A stretch of 64,000 nucleotides of DNA, taken from assembly GCA_030762895.1 (NCBI GenBank), contig CM061070.1, positions 35,057,652 to 35,121,651 on the forward strand. Reading direction: 5' to 3'. The stretch's first letter is position 1. Each line of letters starts with the position of its first letter. The notes under the pieces were generated by a model. The model was not told the DNA's origin and searched no databases. It worked only from the letters and a program-made list of their open reading frames with translations. The DNA is from Sophora flavescens. Taxonomy: Eukaryota; Streptophyta; Magnoliopsida; Fabales; Fabaceae. Position numbers and translations under genes: made by a program. Positions 10,258 to 21,348 of the stretch are shown here, piece after piece.

Positions 10258-12130
10258 TCTCTTGTGACACCCTCTACCCCACATACATAGAGAAGCATTT
10301 AATTTAAAGATATAAAATAAAATCGTGCATTTATTTCATAAAATCAAACCAAGGTAAAAGGTACCACATTGTAACAACATGGAAAAACATAAGGCTCGAA
10401 AGAAAACATAACATAAAACCAAACCCAACCCCTGATCTCACAAACAGAGCTGGTATAACCAATCCGGAAAACATCCTCGGATACAGCTGAAACAAACTAA
10501 CTAATCAACATAAAACTGGAAATCCTAACTACGAGTCGTGGCTCCTCAGAGTCACTCCTCAACTGACTGCTTTCCGTCCTCTGCAAAAAGATACATGCCA
10601 AAACAAAACATAGTGATAGGGAGTAAGAAACATGAATATGAATATATTGGCAAGGAAGCAGTTCATAAGAGGAGCATACATCAATCAAGCATGTTATAAC
10701 AACAACAATATGACATAAGAACATCATCATACAACGTGTATGCTATGCAATGCAGTTCTGCTTCACTACTCCATTATGCACTTGGATCCATTATACCTCA
10801 AGAAGTCAACTTCGGAGTTACATATCCATATTGGCCAATAAGCACCAATGCCGGGGCAGTCCACCTTACTATGGGTGGACCTCTAGGATAGGCGACGCAC
10901 CTTACATATCCACTCTAGCCATTAAGTACTAGAGATTACCACCATGACCATCATGCATCAAGCCCCCCTTGGCCACTAGGCTACCAAGGTTCATCATCTT
11001 TTCACTTGTCTTTTTGTCTTCAAGTTCGTTGACTGTCTTATTAGGTCTTTTAAGGCATTTGGGGTGAAATCCCTGCTTTTTGCACTATTCTGCACTCTGT
11101 TCTGGTCAGCCCGTGCTCACCCTCAGTACGGGCGTACTGGATCTTCAGGCAAGCACGACCGTGCTACCTGTTAAACACGGGCGTGCTCAAGTGTGCGCCC
11201 TGGTTTGGTCAGTTCGTCACATACCCTTTGCCAATTCCTTGGGACTGTTCATAGATTCAAACCTATTGGCTTTTACTAATCCATTGATCATCAAATTTAT
11301 TAATATTGATTAAATATAAATGTCTTACAATAAGGGAATTAATCCTTTAATCTCAGCTAATTTTAAAGTCCCCAATCACTCTTAAATCAGTCCCTAGGGT
11401 CATAACTAAACCATTTGGTATAAACCTCACTCTCAATACTATTATTCAGATTTGTGAACAAAGGGGAACAACCTACTTTAACATTGTTTAACAGTTTTAA
11501 TGCATTAACATTATAACGTTCAAGACATAAATCCATCAACCAATAACATCATGATATCATCATTATGATAATACACTTATACATCATCAATTCAATATGT
11601 TATGGCAAACAACATTATCATCAATAACAATTATGCCAACATCATCATAAACAGTTTAACATCAAATAGAAAATAGGCATATAGGCATACATCATGTTAT
11701 CAAACATAAAGGGTTATGGGAACCCTTCGTTTTACGCTACCCCCAAGCCTACATACTCATACTATTCCATCTCCCCATACCTGGTATGAAGAATTCCCGA
11801 TAAACTGACGATGATCCTAAACTGGTTCCCTCGAACGGCTCGATGAACATTCCCAAGCCTTAGCCAACACAAAAAGGTTAACCAACTAGTTCCCAATTCA
11901 TGAAACAGAAAAGGAAACAGAAGAGGGGAAGATCATTACCTTTGCTAATTGGCACTAACACGTGATTGTACTCTCTAAACTATGAAAGGAACACCAAACA
12001 ATGATTGGGTTCAAAGGGGAAGAATGAGAGAGACTGTCGTCACACTTAGGGTTGCCTAAAATGCCAATTTAAAGGGTTTAACTCGTAACCCTCACTGTTA
12101 TAAATCTATATATAGACTATGCACTGAGCA

Positions 12131-14506
12131 TGTCGCGACCGTCCCGTCCGGGAGCCGCGAAAAGAAGGTAAAAGCAGAGGAGTCGCCACTAAAATTTTTA
12201 TTGGGAAAATCTTAGAAAACCCAATTATTTAAAGGTAAACTGGTCTTTTTAAAAAAAGAGAGATATGAGTCCGGGAGTCGGTTACGAGTAGGGAAGGTAT
12301 TAGCACCCCACATCGCCCGTTTAAAAAATGGTACCTCAAGTTAATTGTGCAAAAAAAAACATTTTAATAACCTTTTAAATATTTATTTTACCCCGAAAAT
12401 TATTTACAAGAAAGAATTATTTTAAATTTTCAATTTTTGACTTTTATTAAATTTTTTATATTTTTAACTTTATGGTTTCTAAAAACTAAATGAGGTTGAA
12501 CATGGCACGTGAGTCCACAGGGCAACCTTAAATCTAAGGGATTAAACATGGCACCGTGTCCATAGAGCATCCCTGGAAAGAGAAAAGTTTAATTATTTTG
12601 ATTAATTATTTTAATATAAAAAGGGGATGCAAAAAAAAGGAAAATTAATTAAGTGAGGTTGAACGTGGCACATGAGTCCACAGGGCAACCTCAAATCTAA
12701 GGGACTGAACATGGCACCGTGTCCATAGAGCATCCCTAAAAATAGAAAAGTTTAATTTTTTGATTAATTATTTTGACACAAAAAGGAGATACAAAAAAGG
12801 GATAATTTAGTTTTGGCCCGACAAGATGATTTATCTTGCTCCTACGTATTCCCGGGTGCGATGGGAAACTCAAAGCCACGTAGTTCTTTAAAAAAAGATT
12901 TGATTGGTTGGTTGATTTTAATTTTTGATAAAGATTTTGATTTATTTATTAAAAAGGTTTTGATTTAAAACAAGGAACTGAAAACATTTTTAAAAAGGAT
13001 ATTTTCACTTTTTAATTTTTTGTCTTTTGATTTTTGAGGAGAAAAACAAAATGAAACAAAGTGAGGTTAACAATTAGTCAGGCCCAAATTTATACAAGTA
13101 TTTTTTGGATATTTTTGAAACCATTTTATTGGGTGAACTAAAGCCCATTTGAACCCAACATGCAACACCTTCGGACAACCTTAAATCAACCAAAGTAAAA
13201 ATAAGAAAAAGGCACAAGACACACAAACAGGGACAGAAACAGGTATCAGAACCCAGAATACCCCAATCAACGGCAGTGACGCAGCAGAGTAGGAGAGCGT
13301 GCGTGGTGGAGGGTGGTGGTCGATGCGGCGATGATGGGTGGACGCGGAGGTGATGTCGCGGTGGTGACTAGAAGAGGTGCGCGGCGGAGCGGCGTTCTGC
13401 GTGGGTAGATCTGGTACGTAACTGCAGAGCGGACCCTTGTTGCACGATTCTGTTTCAAGGTGGTCCGTTCGTGGAGGCTACTGTGACGCGGCGGCGGAGC
13501 TTCTGTCTGGTGCGAAGGTTACGAAGGTGGAGGCGCGGCGGAGATGGTGCGGAGCGCTGGCGTGGGTCGCGATCTGGGCTGGGCGGAGCGGCCACAGTGG
13601 AAGCAGAAACCGATGATGACGACCAAGATGGAGGAGAAGCAGAGATCTGTTCTGGGAGCAGGGAGCAGATCTGGGGGAAGAAGGAGGACGTGGCGGCTGT
13701 TCGCGACTGGAACGGCGGTTCGCGGTAGAGGTGGTGGTTCGATGCCAGACGGGCAGCGCGGCCGTGAGCGGTCGCGCGGTCTCCTCCTCCCAACGCCGGC
13801 GAGCGGCAGTCGAGCGTCTCCCAGGCGGCGCGGTGGTCGCGGTTCTGAGAAGGAGTGGAGGAGGGAGAGAATCTTGTATGGAGGAGGAAGAAGGAGATGG
13901 GCTGGGTTGTGGGGATTATGAAGGTTTCCAGGAGATCCTCCTCCGTCTGAGCTCTCCCCTATCCCTTTAAATATTTTTTTACTGTTGCAAAATTCCAAAA
14001 CAGGACCCAATGTCCTCTGCCATGGTTGTAATGCAGGGTCCCTTTCACATTTCCAATCTTATCATTCTGCATTTTTTTTAGTTTTTCCTTGTGCTGTGAC
14101 TCTCATTTGTTTTTGTTAAGTATCTTTCCATTGATTCAGGTTTGACCCAGCACCAGAGCATCCTATTTTTCCTTTTATGTGCTTAAAACTTGAAGCCATT
14201 TTTGATGCAAGATGCTTAACACTGTCATTGCTCTTTTGGTTGCTGAAATGCATTAAGGAATTTTGCCTTATCCTCTTGGCTCTTACTACAATTCTGCAGA
14301 TCTACTTTTCCTTTTTATCTTTTTTGTTTTTTGTTTTTTTTTCGTTTTTTTTTCATTTGGATTTAGAACATCGTCTAAAAGACATCTTCAACAATAATGA
14401 AATTGGGCTCACTAAAAACAAAAATCATTTTTATTGCAAAGTTATTTGTTTTAATTTGTTCAAAACAGTAATTAAAAGGATACCCGGACAAAATTAGGTG
14501 TTCACA
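12131..14506 (-). repeat. Element B 3' LTR
   Basis: It starts TGTCGCGACCGTCCC and ends ATTAGGTGTTCACA on the + strand, and is near-identical to 21349-23740. It contains a conspicuous GC-rich block (13260-13950) flanked by AT-rich DNA. Long overlapping open frames in that block (for example 13455-13793 and 13519-14010 on the - strand) are Pro/Arg-rich and appear on both strands, as expected from base composition rather than coding. Confidence 0.92.
13966..13975 (-). promoter_or_regulatory. Element B predicted TATA box, 3' LTR copy
   Basis: AATATTTAAAGGG on the - strand lies immediately upstream of the GC-rich block, which would then be the R/U5 leader. The same motif is at the same place in the other LTR. 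Predicted from motif and position only. Confidence 0.5.
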
Positions 14507-14522
14507 GCTGCCCCTCTTTACT
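14507..14522 (-). other. Element B polypurine tract
   Basis: On the - strand AAAGAGGGGCAGC abuts the LTR start TGTGAACACC. A purine-rich tract at this place primes plus-strand DNA synthesis, which fixes the orientation of the element and identifies the left LTR as the 3' LTR. Confidence 0.75.
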
Positions 14523-14696
14523 TGTTTCTCATTAGACAATAGGTGTAACCGTAGTTAACCTATTATCGTTATAAGAACGAGTAAAGACATGAACTCCAAT
14601 TTTGTTCGTGGTACACTGACAAGCAAAATGACCTGTGACTACAAAATGATTTCCTGTAAAGGACCAGTGGATTGGATTGCCCATTGGGTTTACACA

Positions 14697-15728
14697 TAAA
14701 AGCTTGCCGGGTGGATCGTCTGCCGAGCTTAAACAGAAAGAGAAAAGAGCTTACGGGGTGGATTGCCCGTCTGAAGCTCGAGCATAAAGATAAAAGAGCT
14801 TACGGGTTGGATTGCCCGTCTGAAGCTCGAACTGAAAGATAAAAGAGCTCACGGGGTGGATTGCCCGTCAGAAGCTCGAGCATAAAGATAAAAGAGCTTA
14901 CGGGTTGGATTTCCCGTGAGAAGCTCGAACAGGAAGATAAATGAGCCTACGAGACGGATTGCCCGTCAGAAGCTCGAAATGAAAGATAAAAGAGCTTACG
15001 GGGTGGATTGCCTGTCAGAAGCTCGAACTAAAAGATAAAAGAGCTCACGGGGTGGATTGCCCGTTAGAAGCTCGAACTGAAAGATAAAAGAGCTTACGGG
15101 GTGGATTGCCCGTCAGAAGCTCGAACTGAAAGGTAAAAGAGCTTACGGGGTGGATTGCCCGTGAGAAGCTCGAACTGAAAGATAAAAGAGCCTACGGGGT
15201 GGATTGCCCATCAGACTCGAACTGAAATATAAATGAGCTCACGAGGTGGATTGCCCGTCAGAAGCTCGAACTGAAAGATAAATGAGCTTACGGGGTGGAT
15301 TGCCCGTCAGAAGCTCGAACTGAAAGATAAAAGAGCTTACGGGGTGGATTGCCTGTGAAAAGCTCGAACTGAAAGATAAAAGAGACTACGGGGTGGATTG
15401 CCCGTTAGAAGCTCGAACTGAAAGGTAAAAGAGCTTACGGGGTGGATTGCCCGTCAGAAGCCCGAACTGAAAGATAAAAGAGCTTACGGGGTGGATTGCC
15501 CGTCAGAAGCTCGAACTGAAAGATAAAAGAGCTTACGGGGTGGATTGCCCGTCAGAAGCTCGAACTGAAGATAAAAGGAGCCTACGGGGTGGATTGCCCG
15601 TCAGAAGCTCGAACTGAAAGATAAAAGAGCCTACGGGGTGGATTGCCCGTCGAAGCTCGAACCGAAAGATAAAAGAGCCTACGGGGTGGATTGCCCGTCT
15701 CAAGCTCGAATCGAAAGATAAAAGAGCT
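14697..15728. repeat. Satellite-like tandem array, 49-bp unit, about 21 copies
   Basis: The unit is GAGCTTACGGGGTGGATTGC followed by CCGTCAGAAGCTCGAACTGA and AAGATAAAA. Most units are 49 bp, with scattered substitutions and 1-3 bp indels. It lies between the PPT and the second array, so it is in the 3' untranslated region of element B. Short frames through it are by-products of the repeat. Confidence 0.92.
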
Positions 15729-17130
15729 TACGAGACCCTATGCCTACGAAGCCAACCAAGACATGACTTTTGGGGCCCCTGTGCCGACTAAAGCCAAACT
15801 ACAACAAAACAAAACTCAAGAGGCCCCGTGCTCGCTAAAGTCGACAAGACATGACTTTTGGGGCCCTGTGTCCTGGGTAAAAGCCAAACTACAACAAAAC
15901 AAAACTTAAGAGGCCCTATGCCTGCTAAAGCTGACAAGACATGACTTTTGGGGCCCTGTGCCCACTAAAGTCAAACTACAACAAAACAAAACTTAAGAGG
16001 CCCTATGCCTGCTAAAGCTGACAAGACATGAATTTTGGGGCCCTGTGCCCGGTAAAGCCAAACTGCAACAAAACAAAACTTAAGAGGCCCTATGCCTGCT
16101 AAAGCTAACAAGACATGACTTTTGGGACCCTGTGCCCGGTAAAGCCAAAATACAACAAAACAAAACTTAAGAGGCCCTATGCCTGCTAAAGCTGACAAGA
16201 CATGACTTTTGGGGCCCTGTGCCCGCTAAAGCCAAACTACAACAAAACAAAACTTAAGAGGCCCTATGCCTGCTAAAGCTGACAAGACATGACTTTTGGG
16301 GCCCTGTGCCCACTAAAGCCAAACTACAATAAAACAAAACTTAAGGGGCCCTATGCCTGCTAAAGCTGACAAGACATGACTTTTGGGGCCCTGTGCCCAC
16401 TAAAGCCAAACAAAACAAAGCTTATGAGGCCCTATGCCTACTAAAGCTAACAATAACATGACTTTTGGGGCCCTGTGCCCGGTAAAGTCGAACAAAACAA
16501 AGCTTACGAGGCCCTATGCCTTTTGGGGCCCTGTGCCCGGTAAAGTTGAACAAAACAAAGCTTACGAGACCCTATGCCTACTAAAGCTAACAGTAACATG
16601 ACTTTTGGGGCCCTGTGCCCGCTAAAGTCGAACAAAACAAAGCTTATGAGGCCCTATGCCTACTAAAGCTAACAATAACATGACTTTTGGGGCCCTGTGC
16701 CCGCTAAAGTCGAACAAAACAAAGCTTATGAGGCCCTATGCCTACTAAAGCTAACAGTAACATGACTTTTGGGGCCCTATGCCCGCTAAAGTCGAACAAA
16801 ACAAAGCTTATGAGGCCCTATGCCTACTAAAGCTAACAATAACATGACTTTTGGGGCCCTGTGCCGGCTAAAGTCGAACAAAACAAAGCTTATGAGGCCC
16901 TATGCCTACTAAAGCTAACAGTAACAAGACTTTTGGGGCCCTGTGCCCGCTAAAGTCGAACAAAACAAAGCTTATGAGGCCCTATGCCTACTAAAGCTAA
17001 CAATAACATGACTTTTGGGGCCCTTTGCCCGCTAAAGTCGAACAAATGCAAAGCTTATGAGGCCCTATGCCTACTAAAGCTAACAATAACATGACTTTTG
17101 GGGCCCTGTGCCCGCTAAAGTCGAATAAAT
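15729..17130. repeat. Satellite-like tandem array, 82-87-bp unit, about 16 copies, two subtypes
   Basis: Each unit is a dimer of related halves: GGCCCTATGCCTGCTAAAGC and GGGGCCCTGTGCCCGCTAAAG, each followed by an A-rich stretch. Units before about 16400 are about 87 bp and contain CAAACTACAACAAAACAAAA. Later units are about 82 bp with GTCGAACAAAACAAAGC. The junction motif AGCTTACGAG also occurs in the neighbouring 49-bp array, so both arrays probably grew from one ancestral segment. Confidence 0.9.
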
Positions 17131-20100
17131 GCAAGAAGTGATGTTGACTTTGTTGATGCATGAAATGATGGGACAATGTATGATATGAGAGACGATTTTT
17201 TATGATTGGTGAAAACTGTGATAATTTTTTAATGATGCATGAGATGCTTTTTATGATCCTGATTATTTTTCATGCATGAGATCATTGATGGGAACTCTGA
17301 TTTTATTTTATTTTTTATTTTTATTTTTTTGCGAAAAACTCTTTGATCATTGGCTCCTTAGAGTCCTGATTGCAGCCGAGATTGGGGATGAGCTAGAGGA
17401 AGACACCTTGATCACTAACTTGCTCAACTGATGCTTAGTTTCTTGGCTGAGATATGCTTCTTCGTAATGATTATCCCAATTGGATGAGATTGCCTGATCA
17501 ATCTTTCAAGGATGTGACTTGCCCTAGCCTTCATGTATTGGGAGCTTTTTATGGCTTGTCCTCTTAAACTGCCCCAGTTTATCAGTTTGAGGAGACTTCT
17601 TGTACTTTGTTTGTATTTGACCCTAATTTTTGCGTAGGTCACTCTTTGCGAGTTTTCAACCTACCGGGTCGCTCTAACTTTTGCCCAGGCTGCCTTTTCA
17701 GGTTTTCAGTCTGGCGAGCATTTTTGTTTACTTTTTATTTTCCTTTTTGATTTTGACTTTTCCTTCTTTTTTTGACGTGGACAGTTTTGTCACCTTTATT
17801 TGTGAAGATCAAAGCTCTTGCTTGAATTGCCAACTGAGGATGCCACTTTCTCCTTGTATCAAGAATTATTCCGGCCAGAGTTGGTCATCAAAGAATTATC
17901 ATTAGACGGTTGAATTGTATCATTGAACTCATGTTTACCTTACCTGAAGCATCATGTAACAAACATGCATGGATTCAAAAGTATGATAGGAAAAACAATA
18001 TGGCCTGAACAACTTCTCGATTTGTTGGAAGTTTGATAACTCAAATGGTATTCAAAAGGACAGGAGTGAAGTAAAACCCGCAAGAGGTGATGTGGGGGTC
18101 AAAAGAGTATTGTCCCATTTTGGTTTGATTTGATTTTGGATAGAAGGGATTCTGCTTACCTCAGTATCAGTCATGTGAAAATGAAATGGGCTTGTATGCC
18201 GCTTAAGAACAAAATTTCCTAGATAAAGACCTTTGAGAATGAATTTACCCCAGTGTAGGGTTCCCAGAATGAAACTGCCCCAATGTAGGGCACTTGATAT
18301 GGAAAACTTGAGAATGATGTTGCCCCAGTGTAGGGCATCCAATAATGGAGATGCTCTAGAATAAGGCCCTTGAAAGCAAAGTTTTGCCCCATGTAGATCT
18401 TGCCCAAGCTTTTGCCTAGACTGCTTATGAGGGTTTTCAGCCTAACAGGCTTTCTTTTTTCTTTTTTCATTCTTTTTTTGGATTTTTTTTAAGAGAGGAG
18501 CAATCAATTAAAAACTAGAAGAGCACAAAATTTTTGTCTCAAAATGAAGTTGATGAAAAAGTAGCAATCATTCATTGATCAGAGTGGACTTTTTGAGGCT
18601 TGTAACGTGGCTAATGGTTGGGGGTCATGAAAAAAGGATATAAGGCTCAAACAAATGTTTTAAGGTTGAATAGGATAATCAAAGATCCATGTTCTTTTTC
18701 GGATTATTGAGAACATTTACTTTCTTCTAACTTTCCCTTCTTTTCTTTTTTTTTTTTTTTTTCTGTTTTACATGAGGTTTTTTATATCCTCTTTCTTTCT
18801 CTTCTTTTTATTCTTCTTCTTGTTTTTTTTTGTTTTTTTTTTTGTGATCACCATTTTCTTCTTGCTTGCCCCTTGTTTAGTGGTGATCCTTGTCCAAGGT
18901 TCTTTGAAGAAAATTTTCAGGCTCAAAAGGGGTAACAAGGGATAATGATGATATTTTGCTAAGGGTAGAGAAAAAATGGCCAATCTTCATTTCAAATCAT
19001 GATTGTTTATTTTTTTTAAACTTTATTTTAGAGACAAAGAGATGGTGCTCACCAAGTGTTTATTTATTTTCTCCTCTTTTATTTGTATTATTTTCTTTCT
19101 TTCTTTCTTTTTTTTTTTTTAAAAGGTATGTGCACATGTGGGCTTCATTGTTGTCCACAAAGAACTTTCAAGAAAGTGGGCCTTATTAACCAAACCAAAA
19201 AAGGTACTTGGGGGAGAAAAAAAAAGGGAATATGATATATGAGTATAACGAGAGAAACATTATGGTGGGGATGAAGATATAAAGAAAGGATGAGACAAGG
19301 TACGCATGCAAATCCATTACATTAATGCTTCAAGAAAGTGAACATGGTTCAATTATCTCATGATAGAATACAACATAACCATTGTGTCATGGTAAATCCC
19401 TGATAAACAAATCTTGCCTTTGTTACTTAGACATTCTCAAGACGGGGTCACAAAGTATTGCCTCTTTTCAATCACTAGGATGTGAATCTCTGGTGATGCT
19501 GGCATAGCCTTCATCTTGAACTCTCCATAGTTGATTGGGATTGTCCTTATCATGATTTCTTTCTTCCTTAGCCAGGGCCTTATTGTCCTGAGTTTGCATG
19601 ATTTTCCAAAGATCGCTCCATAAAAGCGTGAATATGTGCTACCTGACTCCAGTAGGACTATATAAAATCCTTCACATTGACATCCAAACATCCCTGATTA
19701 GGCAAAAGGTTGTGCCTACATTGTTCGGCCACTTGAGCAAATATTGTCTCCAGTTCCACCTCATGATCCAAGGTTTAGTTGACATTCTTTTTTATTGAAA
19801 GTGCAGTGGTTTACTTTTCTCCAGGAAATGAGCATAATGAATGAAATGCATGGAATGAATTATTTTTAATAAATGTTCAACGTAGGAAGAAATGAGTATA
19901 TGAGATGCATAAAAAGATATTTTTTTTTTTAGCCAAGTACTAATGCGTGAGATGCATGAAATGAATTCTTTATGTTATTATTATTATTATTTAACTAGAG
20001 AATTGTATGAAAAAAGATTATTTTTTTTAACAATGGCAATGCAAGCGTTTTTTTTTTTAATGTATGAGATGAATGATTTGTTTTTATATTGACCCAAAGA

Positions 20101-20486
20101 GGTATGAAATGCATGTAATGGTTTATTCTTTATCAAATTTTCTTGAGAGATGCATAAAAAAATGAGATGAATGAATTTTTATTTTTTATTTCTTTTTTTT
20201 TTATCCAAGAGGTTAATGAAATTGATGCATAAGATGCATGAAGAAGATTGAGTTTTTTTATTTTTTATTTTTTATTTTTTCACCATATGCATGACAAGAT
20301 TTTTTCTTTTAATTTTTTCTTAATGTGGTTGTCATAGAAAGTAATTGATGCATGCAATGCATGGAAAACGATTTTTTTTTTATTTCTTCATATTGACTCA
20401 AAAAAATTGGTTAATGCATGAGATGCATGAATCATCTTTTTATTCTTCTACAAAAAATATGAATGAGTTACAAAAATATGGATGAG

Positions 20487-20537
<51 letters not shown>

Positions 20538-21327
20538 CACAAGCCCATTTTATTTATTTACAGAAATGTATGAGTTACAAAATATGAAGAATTTTTTTAT
20601 TTTTTGTAAAAAAACAAAGGACTCGTATAAATCAATTTTCTTTTAGAAAAAAAAATAAAATAAAAATGTGGATTTTTTTGACAAAAAATAAAATAAAAGA
20701 CACGAAGATAGGTAAAGAAAAAAATGCTCCCTTTGTGTCCTAAGTTTAGGGTTGACACACCTAAAGTCCTGACTTTAACAGGCTGGCCCCTAAGTTTGTT
20801 TTATCAGTGAAAATTGGGTAGGGTCTAGACTTCTAAAATCCATGGTCCTCAGATTGCCCCCATCTCGAAAGATAAGGATCCGACTCATGAGTCTAGCCAC
20901 AAGTAGGGATAAACCCTCTCAATATGACCATCCCATGATATCGGGTACAACCTGAGTGGTGAATCGACAAATATCAGGGGGGTACAAGACCTCTTCAATG
21001 ACAATGTCGACACACCGCCTAATCCTTAAGCTTCCACAAGCTCGGGTATAGAGCTAAAAGTGTGTGAAATAAGTGTAAGTGATGTGTGTGCTAGGAGCAT
21101 ACAAACCTCCTCCAAACCTATTAAAATGAAAACTACATCACACATGCAAAAAAGAACAGCCAACAACATAATAATTCTCTACCCTAGGGTTGCAAGAATA
21201 TACAAAGGCATATATTAAAGCATATAACAATTTACAAAACAAATAAAACAAAGAGGGGTAAAACTAATATTTTCAAAGTTATTAAAAGAAGTTGCACAAC
21301 CAACTATGATAGGCCGGACTCTCTAAA
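17131..21327. other. Element B interior: AT-rich, non-coding
   Basis: No gag/pol motifs were found. Degenerate ATGCATGAGATGCATGAA-type repeats recur from 17150 to 20460, mixed with long T runs. Around 18230-18350 a short repeat GCCCCAGTGTAGGGCA recurs three times. Near 17680-17710 and 18410-18450 there are two copies of a phrase like TTTTCAGTCTGGCGAGC. The right end (20730-21327) is the presumed 5' leader and has normal base composition but no ORF. Confidence 0.7.
20489..20534. repeat. (TA)n microsatellite
   Basis: About 23 uninterrupted AT dinucleotides lie inside the element B interior. It is likely length-polymorphic. Confidence 0.95.
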
Positions 21328-21346
21328 GTCCCCAGTGGAGTCGCCA
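21328..21346 (-). other. Element B primer binding site
   Basis: On the - strand TGGCGACTCCACTGGGGAC lies 2 nt after the LTR end. From memory of the family, Ogre elements use a tRNA-Arg primer with a PBS of this form. This is the main evidence for an Ogre/Tat origin. Confidence 0.7.
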
Positions 21347-21348
21347 GC

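Noticed and set aside
13455..14010. Long Pro/Arg-rich open frames in the element B LTR (also 22675-23230)
   Set aside because: They are open on both strands and in several frames of a GC-rich block, with no domain motif. Composition alone explains them.
15691..16198. Open frames across the tandem arrays
   Set aside because: The predicted peptides simply repeat with the DNA unit. There is no start context or homology.
14697..17130. CRISPR-like regular repeats
   Set aside because: The units are contiguous and diverged, without unique spacers, inside a plant retrotransposon. They are tandem satellite-type repeats.
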